From the NCBI RefSeq assembly GCF_945859705.1, contig NC_079134.1, positions 36,966,576-37,030,575 of the forward strand: 64,000 bases of DNA, in the 5' to 3' direction. This document shows positions 37,610-49,538 of the stretch, one piece after another. Both the position numbers and the translations under genes were made by a program. Each line of letters starts with the position of its first letter. Within the stretch, counting starts at the first letter, position 1. The notes below the pieces were generated by a model. It saw only the letters and a list, made by a program, of their open reading frames with translations, was not told where the DNA came from and made no database searches. The DNA is from Episyrphus balteatus (lineage: Eukaryota > Arthropoda > Insecta > Diptera > Syrphidae).

Positions 37610-39210
37610 TAAGATGATTTTTATTTTTCAAACGCTCTAAAATTTGTTTCAAGGAATTTGAACAAATGAAAAAAAAATTGTCTTAAGGGTAGATAAATAA
37701 CAATTTTGGGAGGACGAACATGGAAAAAAGGAGGACAAACAAATTAGACTAGTTTGGTATTTGGTTTTGAAGTCGTAGTTCTGGCTTCTTGCAGTTAACC
37801 AAATCCGTCCCTGTAAAGAACAACGACAGTCTAGAATGAGGAAAAAAATGGCAATGCACTCAACTTTCAATCTAGAAAAATGACGAATAAATTAACGGGC
37901 ACACAAAGAGTGTAATAGAAAAATAAAATTATAATAATTTTTTTTTTTTATATTTTCAAGAAAATATATGCAAAAATAATTACAAAATGAAGAGACATTA
38001 ATGAAGAATGATGAGCACGAAAAAAAAAAAATTAAGATGAATAATATTTAGTTCAAAACAATATATGAGTAGGTACATGCCTTAGGAAGGGAAGTTAGGG
38101 GAGCTACAACTGTGGGTGAATGTTATAATATGGCTGGCTTTGTCAAATGAGATAAGATATGTCATCACTTTATGGAATCTGAATGAGTTAACGAGTGTAT
38201 GTGAATGTGAAGTTTTACTTGAAGATAATGCAGAAAATCTACTCAAGTCGAGAGATCATCTCAAGATGGTTTCTATCTAGAGTTTTTGATGAAATGAATT
38301 TACAGTGTGTGGAGTTAATGCCTATCATCATATATCGTCTCGAGGTCCAAGGTTTTTTTTAACTCTTCAAACATTCAATAGAAGACATGTGTGTTGTATA
38401 CAATCTCTCTCTCATGACAATAGAAATGATGCTTATAATGTGAATGTTATGAGGTAAAACGAGGTAAACTCACTTGATGACAAGAACACTTTTTTTTTTG
38501 CATTGTATAGAGACATCATATCAGCCTAAAGATGAAATAGAAGGTCGATGATGTGGTGAGAAAGTTTATTCAAAAAAAAAAGAGTAGAAAATATGATGAA
38601 AATCTAGGACACCACGAGGGATATGAAGTAGTTTTTTTCTACTTCAAAAGGAAAAAATATAGTTCGCAGCTCATCCATTTTAACCTAAAAAAAAAAGTGT
38701 GTGTGCGAGAAAGTGTTTTTTTTAATTACAAATATTAGTTAAGTGCTAACGCCTATGACAAGGACGAAATGTGACGAAGAGTTTTTATTAACAAGAATTT
38801 TGACTTGAAGGCCGCAGGAATTTGCAATACGATTTTGTGTTTTCTGCACACCCCAGAGGATTTAAATGATGTTTTCAATTAGGAGATTAAAAAAATGTTT
38901 TCTTTCTTCAAACGTAATTAGGGTAAAGTTCTTTAATGGAAAATGATTCTCAAGCAGAATCTCCTATGCAGAATGTCAACGAGTATCTTGGCTCAATATG
39001 CTTCTCTGCCAACTTTGATTGAGGACTCTTTGGTGACTCCTGTGGGGCATCTAGCGCCCATGAATTTTTGAATGATGTGTACTTAATTGATGACTGAATA
39101 TACCCTAAGCTGAGGAAACCCAATTGTAGTAGCAAAACAGAATGGCTAGAACTTTCCACCGATATGGCTACCTATGTCCTATGTATATTTTTATGTAAGT
39201 GTGCAATACA
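37610..39210. other. AT-rich DNA, no gene seen
   Basis: No recognisable gene. A stretch near 38940-39160 is less AT-rich and has a short minus-strand frame with no identifiable domain. It may belong to the LINE remnant that follows. Confidence 0.45.
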
Positions 39211-39239
39211 TTATTTGTACTAAATACACTTTTTTGATG

Positions 39240-40033
39240 ATGACACAGGTAATTTGGTCCTGTAGAAGCGACTTAAGGTTATAAAACCTGGATTTGACAC
39301 CAGAACAATCACTATCAGCAAAGACAACCCCACTTCAGAAACATTTAGAGAGATACCGACCTTTCGATTTTCTCTGCTACAGGCACTCCTAAAGAAGAAC
39401 AATCATTTTTTCTTGCAAAGGGTAATCATACCACAGTTCCCGTATGGCTTTCACGGAAACAACACATCAACTCATCTACTGATTGCACCCCAAACAGATT
39501 ACGACCTTGGCCTTAAACGAACGGAAACAACAATAGCATGTCTCCTGGACACCGAAAAAGCTTTCGAAAGCGTTTGGATAAAAGCAGTTATATTCCAACG
39601 ATCGGAGATCGAACTTCTAGTCAGCCTGGTATTATCAAAAATTTTAAAACCCGCAGGACGCAGGTTCTTTAATGTACAGGTAAACAGGAACGAATCTGAA
39701 AGGAAAGCAATCTGTTTTGAAGTGCCACAAGAGTCTACATTGGGACCAATTCTCTTCAATATCTCTACATCTAACCAGTCCACTAACAGTCCAGGAACAA
39801 GAACGATGCTACTTTTTGACGACATTATTACATTTACGACAACATTCTTACCACAAAATGCTGCCAAAAAGAGTGAAGGAGGACACCAAGATCAGCAAAC
39901 AGGAATACAGCGAATTTCAGTGACGAGGAAATACATATCATACAAAAATCAACCCGATCCTGGAAGTTCAGCAACAATTACTATCTTTCATTCGAACATT
40001 CGAACCATCACAAACGAACAATTCTTTCTTCGA
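39240..40033 (+). pseudogene. Jockey-like LINE reverse transcriptase remnant
   Basis: The frame 39413-40033 reads IPQFPYGFHGNNTSTHLLI, then IACLLDTEKAFESVW, then VPQESTLGPILFNISTS. These are RT blocks of Jockey-clade non-LTR elements (usual forms: FGFR..HST.H, F.D.EKAFD.VW and GVPQGSVLGP.LFN). The catalytic block that should read FADD is LLFDDI here, and other key residues are altered: LDTEKAFES for LDxEKAFDS, and PQES for PQGS. Scraps upstream (39240-39400) correspond to the region before the fingers domain. The ORF stays open for 207 codons but is too short and mutated to be active. Confidence 0.75.
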
Positions 40034-40039
40034 TAAACA

Positions 40040-40950
40040 CTGTTCTATGAAAGAACCAACAACCAAAACTATTAAAGCAGGCTACATATCTATTCATAAC
40101 GAACTTTAGTCTCAACTGAAAACTGAACAAACTTCCAACTTTAACTTTGTTTAACATTTTTGCACAAAATCTAGCATCATTATAGATTTTATTATAATTT
40201 TTCTGCATTTTAAAAGTTAATGTTCGGTTTACTTCAAAGCTTTTCAATATACTTTTCAAAAACGTTTTAAGTACTTTAAAATGGGTGGATTTTATAGCTA
40301 AAACAAAATCATTAATTTATGATTAAGAAGAAGTCACAAGAACTTTGAAAAACATTGTCATAAATTATTATCACTGAACTACACACACCATGTCTGACCA
40401 AATCCCAAATTATCGGGATCAGAGAAAAAAAAAAACGAAAAGAACTGAACGCTCTCAGACAGGCACCCACAAAAATGCCCCAAGGTTCCAGTAGTCACCA
40501 TTTCATTTGCCTGCTTCTTCTATTCTAAGCTCATTATGTAGCCAAAACGACAACACGAAAAAGAATTGAAACTGAATTAGAGTTGTTTTCTGTTTCTGTT
40601 TAAAAATGAAAAAAAAAAAGAATGTTCCTTAATTCCAGACTCGTGAGACATGTCTCGATGGAGAACACTCAAACTCAATGAATTTTTAAAGAATTACCAT
40701 AAATCTCCTTTTTTTTAGTTGTTTTTCGAAAAATCGATGATTTCTAGAGAGAGAAAGACATCAGGCATAAAAGAGTTAATATTCAATGCAATTCATTTCT
40801 AACTCTAAAAACCAGACGGATGTAGTTCAATCGAATTTATTTATATATTTCAAATGCGTATTCAAAGCTTTTATTTGAATATTATATCAAATTCATTTCT
40901 AGGAATCCTCAATTCGTTATTGTTGTTGATTTGTTTTAGTACCATTTTGA
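40040..40950. other. AT-rich DNA, no gene seen
   Basis: No coding, RNA or transposon-end signals were recognised. Confidence 0.55.
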
Positions 40951-40957
40951 ATATTAA

Positions 40958-41384
40958 GGGCCAATTTTTCAACAGTCAGTTAAACAGTCAGTTAGTACTT
41001 ATTCTCCTGATAGAGAAAAAATCATTTTTTCAACAGGCAGATATAGCTTATTCCTATGAATAAAACTATCTGCTTCTTTCAGAGAAGAATAAAAATTATT
41101 CTAAGGAATAATATCAATAAAAATACTGTGTGAATTGTCAAAGCTGCTTTGAAATAATTTTGACAAAGAATACAGAGGAACACAAGAAAACAAAAACAAT
41201 TATAAATAAAAAAGACGTTTAGTTTTGAATATTATTGAATTTGACAATTTTTTTTTGTTATTCTGTAGAATAAATTATTTTTGATTGAAAAATTCAATGT
41301 TGTTATCCGATTGTTTATGAGCCTAATAAATTTATTCGTCGAACAGTTAACTGACTGTTTATTAGAAGATGGAAAAATCGGCTC
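40958..41384. mobile_element. MITE with TAA target site (GGGCC ends)
   Basis: The ends GGGCCAATTTTTCAACAGTC and, inverted, GAGCCGATTTTTCCATCTTC are flanked by TAA (40955-40957 and 41385-41387). AACAGTCAGTTAA occurs inside both ends. A 3-bp TAA duplication and GGG-type ends fit PIF/Harbinger-derived MITEs. Length is 427 bp, non-coding. Confidence 0.75.
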
Positions 41385-41389
41385 TAAGT

Positions 41390-42090
41390 CAATAAAACAC
41401 CGTGATAGTCAGTTTAAAGTTTTGTCATAAAAATTTGTAAAACTTTGAATTCATCACGCGACTTTTCAAATCATATCGCAATAATTCAAAAGCATTAATC
41501 CTTTTTTTTGAAATTCTAGTAATTATCCATGCTATAAAGGGGCAACTTAATAGGTTATTTTGTTTCATTTCTTTTTTTTTTTTTAATTACTTTTACAAGT
41601 TTATGACTCAGTGTCGGAGATTCTTCAAATTCAACATTTTCTTAAGAATTTAAGGAAATATTTTTTCTATTCCTCGCACCGCCAACAGCCTGCAGGCAGG
41701 CAGCCGCATAAACGTTTTTATTTGTCACTTAAGTAGAAAACTGGAAATAAATCTATACACATAATTTTCTTCTTCTTTAGGGTTTTCCCTAAATTTTTCC
41801 AAAATCCGTTGACTTGCTCTTGGTCTTGTGGTAGGATAATAAATTATATTTATTATATTTTTTTGTCTCTTATTTTTTTTTTTTTTTTAATATTCTGCAG
41901 CAGTTAATATTATTACTTTTTGTTTGGAATTTTGGAATTTATATTTTCATTTAAGAATTTAGTCATTAATGTTGAAACTTTTAATTGTGTGTTTTTGGTT
42001 ATATTCTTGTTTTAATTTGTTTTTTTAAATTTTATAGATCATAAAATACTTTAAGAGAAATAAAAAGAATCATTTTTGTTTGATAGTATT
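41390..42090. other. AT-rich DNA, no gene seen
   Basis: Only AT-rich sequence with T runs near 41570 and 41870. Confidence 0.6.
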
Positions 42091-42095
42091 ACTAA

Positions 42096-42231
42096 GGTCC
42101 AATTTATTCACACTCCATTAAATTTAAAGTCGCCATTAAAAAAGGGAAATTTTAAAATTTGTATGCGATTTGACAGTTTTATAATTTTTAATGGAGCCTT
42201 TAAAAATAATGGAGAGTGAATAAATTGGGCC
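42096..42231. mobile_element. Short MITE with TAA target site
   Basis: This is a 136-bp element with ends GGTCCAATTTATTCACACTC and, inverted, GGCCCAATTTATTCACTCTC. It is flanked by TAA at 42093-42095 and 42232-42234. The interior carries CCATTAAAAA-type inverted words. The ends are similar in style to the elements at 40958 and 51489, suggesting the same transposase class (PIF/Harbinger-like) by inference. Confidence 0.8.
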
Positions 42232-42234
42232 TAA

Positions 42235-43278
42235 CTCACTTTTTCGAGCCTTTAATCATTTCGTTTGATTTCAAGTTCTTTTTATGGTTTTTTTTTTTTT
42301 AATTCCTTATTTTGTTATTTTTAGTTTTCAAACAATTTCTTCGTATGAAATTTTTAATGAAGAATAGGTGTTTTGATATAGAAACAGTTTTAGCTATATA
42401 GAACCTGGTAGGTACTTTGAAGTTCAACCATCATCGATTCTCGATAAATGAAGTTTTGATAAGCACAGTTCCTGGCTTTAATTATGTTAATAGTAAAAAT
42501 ATTCAAGTGTGTTTAAGTAAATTGGGCGTAGTAGTTGGTGGATTTTACAAAAAGTTAACCCTATACAAATTATACAACAAATAATGACAATTTATTTGAA
42601 ACCGATTCTTTATGTTTTTGAGTCTATGACACTGAAACAAACTGTAGTTTGTCTTTATTCAAGGGTTGGGAATAATCCTGCTATCAAAACAAAAAGAATA
42701 GAACCAAATTTTCATTAATTTATATTATTTACGAACATTCAAATTAGGTAGACCTTCAAAGGCTTTATATGAGAAAGCAATTAATGTATTAAAATTGCAA
42801 TTCTATATAACAGTTAAATGAGTGAAATGTATTTTAAATGTATTGCCAAATTAATAGGAAATATTAGGACTTCTATGTTAACTAAAAAACCGAGACCTTA
42901 GGTAGAAGTGTCGAAGATACCTAGAAAGGTTGTGGTCTTTTCATCCATAGATACAAATAATACAATAAATGACAAGTGAAATAGTGAATTTAAAATTTCA
43001 ATAATAAATTCGATTTGTTTTCGTTTTCATAGATTTGTATATTTTTCGTATTACGAATGGATAAATGGACTTCGTCGTAATATCAATACAAATCGGTTAC
43101 ATCTCACGCAATAAATTCAGCTTTCGGTATAAATTTTCAAAAAACACTCATGAAATTGGATAAGAATAAGATATCGGGATAATTACATATTATATTACAT
43201 ACATATAATCATAGTGATGCATACATAGCATAGAGTTCAATCATTAAACTAAATTGATAAAAATAGCCAAGTTGCACT
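42235..43278. other. AT-rich DNA, no gene seen
   Basis: No recognised features. Confidence 0.6.
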
Positions 43279-43286
43279 GCTTTAGG

Positions 43287-44453
43287 TACGGTGACCATCC
43301 GTCCCGGTTTACCCGGGACTGTCCCGTATTTATACAGCTAATAGTGTCCCGTATTTTGTAATTTGTCCCGTGATTGTCCCGTATTTGCACATTCTCTGAT
43401 TTTTGTATTCAATATTTTAAATACTTTGTACCGAAAACAAGAAAAGAGTGGTTGGAAATTAAAATTTTTTTAATTTTTCGGATAAAGCATTAAGCCTAGT
43501 ACGCTGCTGAAGCAAAACGAAAAATTTTCTAAGTCTCCAAAGTCAAAAAACTTTTGCTGCAAGAAAAATTGCCTGGACAAATAAATGGAGGTGACAAACG
43601 ATTGAAAACTCTCCATATATTCTAGCACAGATAAGAATTTCGTTGCCTAAGGTGCGTATTGGGCAACGAAAAGCAAAATTTTTGTTTATGATTTCGTTGT
43701 GCTGGTTTTGTATGAAAATTTTCGTTTCGCCTCTAGACTAGGCTTTAGTTTTATTTAAATATTCGTCAATTATTTAGTTCCAGCTTCTGTTTGTCAGGTT
43801 GCTGCACCAGGTAAAATGTATTTGAATAAAGAACAACATATCGTAGGTCTAATAAGGAAACCTCGTAACTCCACTTTTTTTCGAAAATGACTTTTGCATG
43901 CCATTTTTTAGAAAATATGTCAACCAAGAAAATTTAAAGTCATTTTGAAATCTCTAAATGGACTTAAATTCAAATTTTGCACAGCACGTTAGTCCCCGAC
44001 TACTCTGTAGTCTCTCTACTCTTTCGTCTCTCCTGTAAAATTTTGATTTTGGGAGTTACCTTATGAGGCCGACGATATGGAAGAGTAAATAACCCAGAAC
44101 AGATTCAAGACTTTTAAGGACATGTTAAAAGTTGTGTTTAAGATCATACAATTTCAAAATCATTTAAAATAAAATTAAAATGTTAAAAAGCAGCTCTTCT
44201 GATTTTGATTAAAAAAATATTTTTTTAGAAGTTATTAACAGACATTATTATAAAACCATTTTCTTGATTTCTGATTTCGTAAACGACTTAAATGATTTCA
44301 ATAAAAACGCTCCCACAAAATCGTTCTTGATATCAAAATAAGGAAAAATTATGAAAACTTATTTAAAAAAAATTGAAAAATCAATATTTTCAAAACGATC
44401 CAATGAATTTTGTATCCGTCCCGGGTTTTGCTTCCAGAAATATGGTCACCGTA
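43287..44453. mobile_element. Non-autonomous hAT-like element with 8-bp TSD
   Basis: The termini TACGGTGACCATCCGTCCCG and, inverted, TACGGTGACCATATTTCTGG are flanked by identical 8-bp duplications GCTTTAGG (43279-43286 and 44454-44461). Tandem CCCGTATTT and TGTCCCG words follow the left end (43307-43390), a subterminal repeat pattern. CCGTCCCGGG also lies near the right end. TSD length and end form fit hAT. No transposase was recognised in the 1167 bp. Confidence 0.85.
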
Positions 44454-44788
44454 GCTTTAGGTTGCAATTTTTACTCTTTTAAACTCTTTTGGTACTTGGC
44501 GATTTAAGGCTTCTTTAAAATTAAAGCATTTTTTCAGCAAAAATCAACTAGAGATGTGAACAGAGACAACTAAACTGCTTAAATTTTTCAATTTTACACA
44601 ATGAGGATGAAAGCCAATACGAAGGGTCCAGGAGAAACCAGCACAAGTCCATTTAAACTCATTTCGAGGCTTCGATTTGTTTACTAAAAGTAAGGATGCC
44701 ATAAGTAAATACTAACGAAGAAAAAATAACAAAAATAATATAAAATTATTAAAATAATTTTTATTTTAAGTGGAGCGATTGAATATAA

Positions 44789-44910
44789 TTCAATTTTAAA
44801 GTTCAATTGACCTCAACTCCAAATTTATAAAGCGTTTCGCTTATTGTCGTACCTGGGCGAAACGCTTTATAAATTTGGAGTTGAGGTCACTTGAACTTTT
44901 CAATTTGAAT
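44789..44910. repeat. Long hairpin around GCGTTTCGC
   Basis: The inverted arms 44789-44842 and 44859-44910 pair over about 50 bp (for example CCTCAACTCCAAATTTATAA against its complement). They are separated by a 16-bp loop centred on TTATTGTCGTACCTGG. It may be a MITE or foldback. No clear TSD. Confidence 0.75.
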
Positions 44911-45747
44911 AAGTAAATACTACAAGACTAAATTATAAGTTTATATTTGAATAAAAGTGGACATGTGGCGTTTTTCCTCTGGACCCTTTATCGTGGGCAC
45001 CAAGCCTAAGCAACGAATCTGCAAAATTGTATTGTTGAGAATGTTATTCCAAAGAATAACATATTGCAAGTTAGATGTAAGATAATTTTGCCTCATTTAA
45101 AAAAAAAAAACAAACATCAGAACATTCAAAATAATAATTTTTCTAAGAAAAAATTTTTCTAAGAAAATCAATTTTGTTGTTTGATATTGTGTAGGTACTG
45201 AATCGGACCTTTAATGTTTAATTCATTGTCCAATTTTAAACACTAGTACAAGCAAATGCAAAACCACCAGCATTTAGCTGAATTCATAAATGGAATAATG
45301 AAAAACCAAAAGGCTTACCTAAAACTTCTGATGTCAACCGGGCAAACACTAGTGTCCAGCATATAGGTTGCAATGCTCAATTTAATCAGTTAAAGTAAAG
45401 TGAACAAAGAATTAACTCTTCAAAACGGGCTTGGAAAACAAGTGAAAACTCAAATTGTTTTTTTTTTTTTTTGATTTTTTGAGAAAAGACAAAAAGTGTT
45501 TTTATCCATTTTTAAAAGTCACTCTTCATTTAAAGCTATCCCAACGACAGTGCCTTTTGGAAATTTAACACCGGAACGTCGACGAAAAATAGGTAGTTGC
45601 GTAAGTTTGGAATAGTCTTAACTCTCCAAATCTTAAATGCAGATATCCAGTATTGAAATCAATTTGTATTTAATTGAATTTTCATTTAAATATTTTAAGA
45701 ATTTTTGGCGACTAAAAGCATATCAATAATTTCGTGAGACTCTAACC

Positions 45748-46210
45748 CAGTGTTTCCCAAGGTGGGCCCACGCCCCACAGGGGGACAATTGAAATTTTTG
45801 GTTCATTACACTTTGTTCCAAAAATCTATAATTCTAGTGTGTCCCACACCCTTCAAGGGAAAAACAAAACTCTTGTTGAAGTCAAAACAAAGATTTTTGC
45901 TTTCGTTAGTTTCATTGAACTATGCTAGAAATCTTTCTGATATTAACAAAGAGTATCAAGAAGAACTCAATTAAAACTTTATTTGGCATAAAAGGAACGA
46001 TGACTTGGGTTTCTGAAGAAGCTGAGGTCAAATATCCCAAAACAACATGTTAGAAAACTTTTACTACCTTTTCCCTCTTTATATTTGACGAATTGCAGAT
46101 TTAGTGCCATAAATGACTTGATGTTAAAAAAACGAGATCGTTTCGATATTGCAAAACGGGAAGTCTTAAGACTGAAACTTTTAGGACTTGAACCTAACAT
46201 TAAAGCCATC
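45748..46210. mobile_element. hAT-type left end and worn interior
   Basis: CAGTGTTTCCCAAGGTGGGC at 45748 followed by CCACGCCCCACAGGGGG resembles the left terminus of many insect hAT elements. No matching right end or TSD was found. The 460 bp that follow carry frames of moderate length on both strands without a nameable domain. Probably a truncated element. Confidence 0.4.
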
Positions 46211-46265
46211 TGCAGGAGGCACCAACCATAAGGATATCAAAATTAGCTAACAGGTAGCTTTTTAC

Positions 46266-46556
46266 TGAAAATTCATTATTATAAAGTTAGCAAGATGTAT
46301 TCTCATAGAGGCTTACTACAAAGAAGTTCTTGACATCAAATTGATTGCTCTTACCGTTTAGAAGATATTCGTATCCAAACCAATGCCCACTGATTTCAAT
46401 AGTTTTCTTATGACCCGTATGCATTGCAATTTTGATACGAATATCTTCTAAACGGTGAAAGCAATCAATTTGATGCCATGAACTTCTTTGTAGAACGTTT
46501 AAACCTCTATAAGAATACATCTTGCTAACTTGATAATAATTAATTTTCAGTAAATT
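46266..46556. repeat. Inverted repeat with about 120-bp arms
   Basis: The left arm (from ACTGAAAATTCATTATTATA) pairs with the right arm (ending TAATAATTAATTTTCAGT). The shared interior words include TTAGCAAGATGTATTCT and TTTAGAAGATATTCGTATC. The loop (about 46380-46430) contains CCAATGCCCACTGATTTC. Non-coding snap-back element of unknown family. Confidence 0.75.
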
Positions 46557-47039
46557 AGAAAATTTTGAAAAGTAAAAAATGTTTTTATAATTTTTTTTAA
46601 CTTTGACCTCGAATATCTTTGAAATAGTCAGTTTAATTAAAAAAAGTTAATAAAAATTAAGTGGAGGACCTTCCCATTAATATAAAGAGCTCATATTTGG
46701 TGTGTATATTTTAGAGGTGTCTAGCAATCGATTTTTTAGAGTACAAAATCAAAAAAAAAAAAGAATTTTGATTTTTTTGACCCATCCTAAGCTATCTACT
46801 ACAAAATACTAACATAATAATTATCTTTTTTAACAAAAAAAAATTGTGTACGTACTTATTTTCTATGTTTATTATTATAATTCCAGACATCTTTTTGAAG
46901 ATTTGAGATTTCAAGGGCTAAACATTTTGTGAGCTCATGATGACAGGGGAGGCTGAAGTATCCCCAAAACTTTATACTGGACCCTCCTAGTTAACTAGTT
47001 TTTGTAGTGTATCTAGTTTTGAATTTCGTTTTCCGTGGT

Positions 47040-47880
47040 CGTTACACAAATTGCCGAGACCCTAAATCACCATAAAGAACCAATTTTCTCTCATCAGTCC
47101 AGAGAATATTCAAGAGAATATAGAGGGTTTAATATTATGTTTTGGGGATACTTCAGCTACTATGGACTTGGCCTAATACATTGGATCAAAACTTAATTAA
47201 TTTACCAGCTCTGGCACCTGAATAGTTTGTAAAACATTATGCTGCTACTACTTCGACACCAAATGAAGCTTAGATGGGTCTTCCAAGAGGATAATAACCC
47301 AAAACACATCAGCAGAGCAGGCAGGCAATGGTTTCAAGATACTAAAATTGGGGTCATAAAATGACCTGCTCAGTCTTTCAGACCTCAATCCCTTCTAGAA
47401 ACTTTTGGGGGATATAAAAGGAGATGTGTCTAAAGCCAAAACTTAAAATAACGAGAGTTATTAACCGTTGCTGAGGATGTTTGGTGATCTATAACACCGC
47501 AAAGATCTTAGGGACTTTACGACTTCATGAAAGGTCGTTGCGAAGCGGTAATTCAAAATAACGGTCATGGGAGCAAATACTACCTTTTCTCGTATATACC
47601 GTTTAATTTAACTTTTTTCGCCCTTCTTTTATTTAAATTTAATAGAAAAAGAAAATCACTGCTATTATTTTGCTCGCTTTAATTTGAGGCTTATTTGGCT
47701 TTGGATTATTTTTAAACGTAATAGAAATAAATTAAATTCCATTTGTACTAAAATTTAAATTTTAATGAAACTTAAGGAGTTTTTCTTGAAAAAATTTCCA
47801 AAATCAAAGGTCTTTTTATGTTTAATGCTTTATTTAAAATATTTTTCAAATCGCTGCTATTTTTTTGCTCGCAGGTGTAA
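47040..47880 (+). pseudogene. Tc1-like transposase remnant
   Basis: In shifted frames at about 47130-47420 the plus strand encodes VMFWGYFSYYGLGLIHWI, then VFQEDNNPKHISR, then a proline-rich PAQS...PQSLLE segment and GGYKRRC. These mirror the Tc1 catalytic region: 'V.VWG.FS..G.G.L', 'FQ.DN.PKHTS' with the second catalytic Asp, and 'WP.QSPDLNPIEN.W..IKR'. Stop codons interrupt it. The segment ending TTTTGCTCGCAGGTGTA near 47862-47878 resembles a Tc1 3' terminus. The 5' TIR was not found. Confidence 0.7.
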
Positions 47881-47884
47881 ATAA

Positions 47885-48165
47885 CAAATAATAAAGGACC
47901 CAAAATTGTTCGTTGTGGAACACCAAAAGTTGTTAATTTTCCACTTCATATATTGCTAACCAGAATTAACTAATTTTGTTTATACTTTCTATGAAAAATT
48001 TGTTTACTATTCATTTATTATGCAGGCAAATTATTTGGCAATCACTAATATTGAACAATTGCAATTCGACAAATTCCAAGGATAATGCTCTTCTAACTGT
48101 GGAAATATGAAACTCCACAATTTTATAGTTTACCCTCGAGAGCAATTTCTTTTTCTATTACCACA
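47885..48165 (-). pseudogene. LINE reverse transcriptase scrap
   Basis: On the minus strand at about 47935-47885 the sequence reads FGVPQRTILGPLLFVIYT. This is the RT block 'GVPQGSILGPLLF' with GS changed to RT. Upstream minus-strand sequence toward 48165 is full of stops. It abuts the 3' end of the Tc1 remnant, so one may have inserted beside the other. Confidence 0.55.
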
Positions 48166-48542
48166 TAGACGAAAAAATATTTTTTAATAAATGGCGCAAA
48201 TCTGACAATTCTTTAAAGACCCTACAAAATCAAAAATTGTAAGGTTTTTATTCAAAATTTGTAACTTTTTAAGGAATTTTCTTTGAATTCAACATAAAAA
48301 AAAACTGAACTCAACCTTTTTAGTCAATTCATTTTAGAAATACATTTTCTGTTTTCTTCCCGATTCCCAAAAATGTATTTTTGGAAATTGTGACAGATGC
48401 GCAGCCAAGAAGTTCTCCTTTTTCATCCCAAAATGAAAGAGAAAAAGAAAAAAACAACACAACTTTCAACCAATTTCAAAGCCCTTTTGGCTCTAAATTA
48501 TTTATTCAAAAACAAATTGTTTAAATATTTTATTTAACTTAC

Positions 48543-48663
48543 CTAATAATCTCATAACTTCTTGTAAATTCAAATACAAATTAAGATGTCCTCGACATGG
48601 TTTAGCAGCAAATGCAAAAAGCAATATTCCAATCGTGAGAATTCTAAATTTTCCTACTTCCAT
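48543..48663 (-). CDS. drl: First coding exon of a RYK/Derailed-family receptor
   Basis: The minus-strand ATG at 48663 opens a 40-codon exon reading MEVGKFRILTIGILLFAFAA, then KPCRGHLNLYLNLQEVMRLL, plus the first base of a Gly codon. It ends at the splice donor GTAAGT (48542-48537). Residues 5-20 form a hydrophobic signal peptide with a likely cleavage before HLN. HLNLYLNLQEVMRLLG matches the start of the WIF (Wnt-binding) domain in RYK/Derailed proteins, where LYL..EEV.RL(I/L)G is conserved. These are single-pass Wnt receptors with an inactive kinase domain that guide axons and muscles. An in-frame upstream ATG at 48723 gives a longer, less signal-like start; I prefer 48663. The remaining exons would lie to the left but none was recognised, so they may be beyond position 1. 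The paralogues drl, Drl-2 and dnt cannot be separated on 40 residues. Confidence 0.65.
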
Positions 48664-49059
48664 GATTTTTGTGATTAATTTGTAACAAAACAAAAATAAT
48701 AAAATAAACACAAAACCAAACAAAACCTAAAAACTTTTATTAACAAGTTTTTTTTTCTTCTTTTAAATACACTTCACAAAGAAATAAATAACAATATTTT
48801 TCTTATAAAATAAAAATTAAATTAAAAAAGAAGCCAGACAGAAAAGATACATAAACAAACTTCTTCTTTTTTTAACACATTTTTCGTTGAAGATGAATTT
48901 TCTTCCTTTTTTCTTTTCAATTTTTGTAGCCAATTTAGATGATTTTTGTTGAATTTTTTGTAACCATTCACTTCACTATAAAATAACCAATCGAATGGTA
49001 GTAAATTTATAACCGAATTTATTAATTTTATGTGATAAATTGATAAAATAGAATTTTTG

Positions 49060-49157
49060 TTTATTTGGATGCTGTTGGTTGTTTGTTTGATTAAAATATA
49101 TATAAAAAGACGGGAAGAAATGTCAAAAAATCGATCGACCGCAAACGTGACCACCAC
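49060..49157 (-). promoter_or_regulatory. Candidate core promoter of the RYK-like gene
   Basis: Upstream of the exon, on the minus strand, lies TTTTTATATATATTTTAATC (about 49110-49091). It is a TATA-like motif about 430 bp before the ATG, preceded by GGTCGATCGATTTTTTGACA. Position and form suit a promoter with a long 5' UTR, but this is inference from sequence alone. Confidence 0.25.
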
Positions 49158-49538
49158 GCATGAAATTTCGCTGTCAACTGAATGCCAAACAAAATGAAAA
49201 CCAAATGACAGCCGAATGCAGTTTTTGTTGTTGTTTTTTATTTTGTTCGTCTACTTCTTGCGCAGTGAATTGTATTTTATGTGATGTTAGTGACGTCTGG
49301 TGGGAATTTGGGAGAAGTATTTATAGCAATGGTGGTGGTTGAGAGAATTTGAGTGTATAACAGTTTGGGTAGTTGATGGACGTTGGAATTTTGAATTTTA
49401 AAATAATAGGTGTGTTTTTTATTACCACCGGGCTTAACTGGACAAATAAAACGCAGTCGGGGCTAAGCATTTTACATGTTAAATACAACAACACCTTAGC
49501 CCCGTGGGCTTACTTGTTTAGCCCGGAGATTTCTCTGA

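Noticed and set aside
39413..40036. Active Jockey-type retrotransposon
   Set aside because: Catalytic motif and conserved blocks are mutated and the element is much shorter than a full RT ORF.
46287..46520. 77-codon minus frame as a gene
   Set aside because: It lies entirely inside an inverted repeat, so the frame is a by-product of the hairpin arms.
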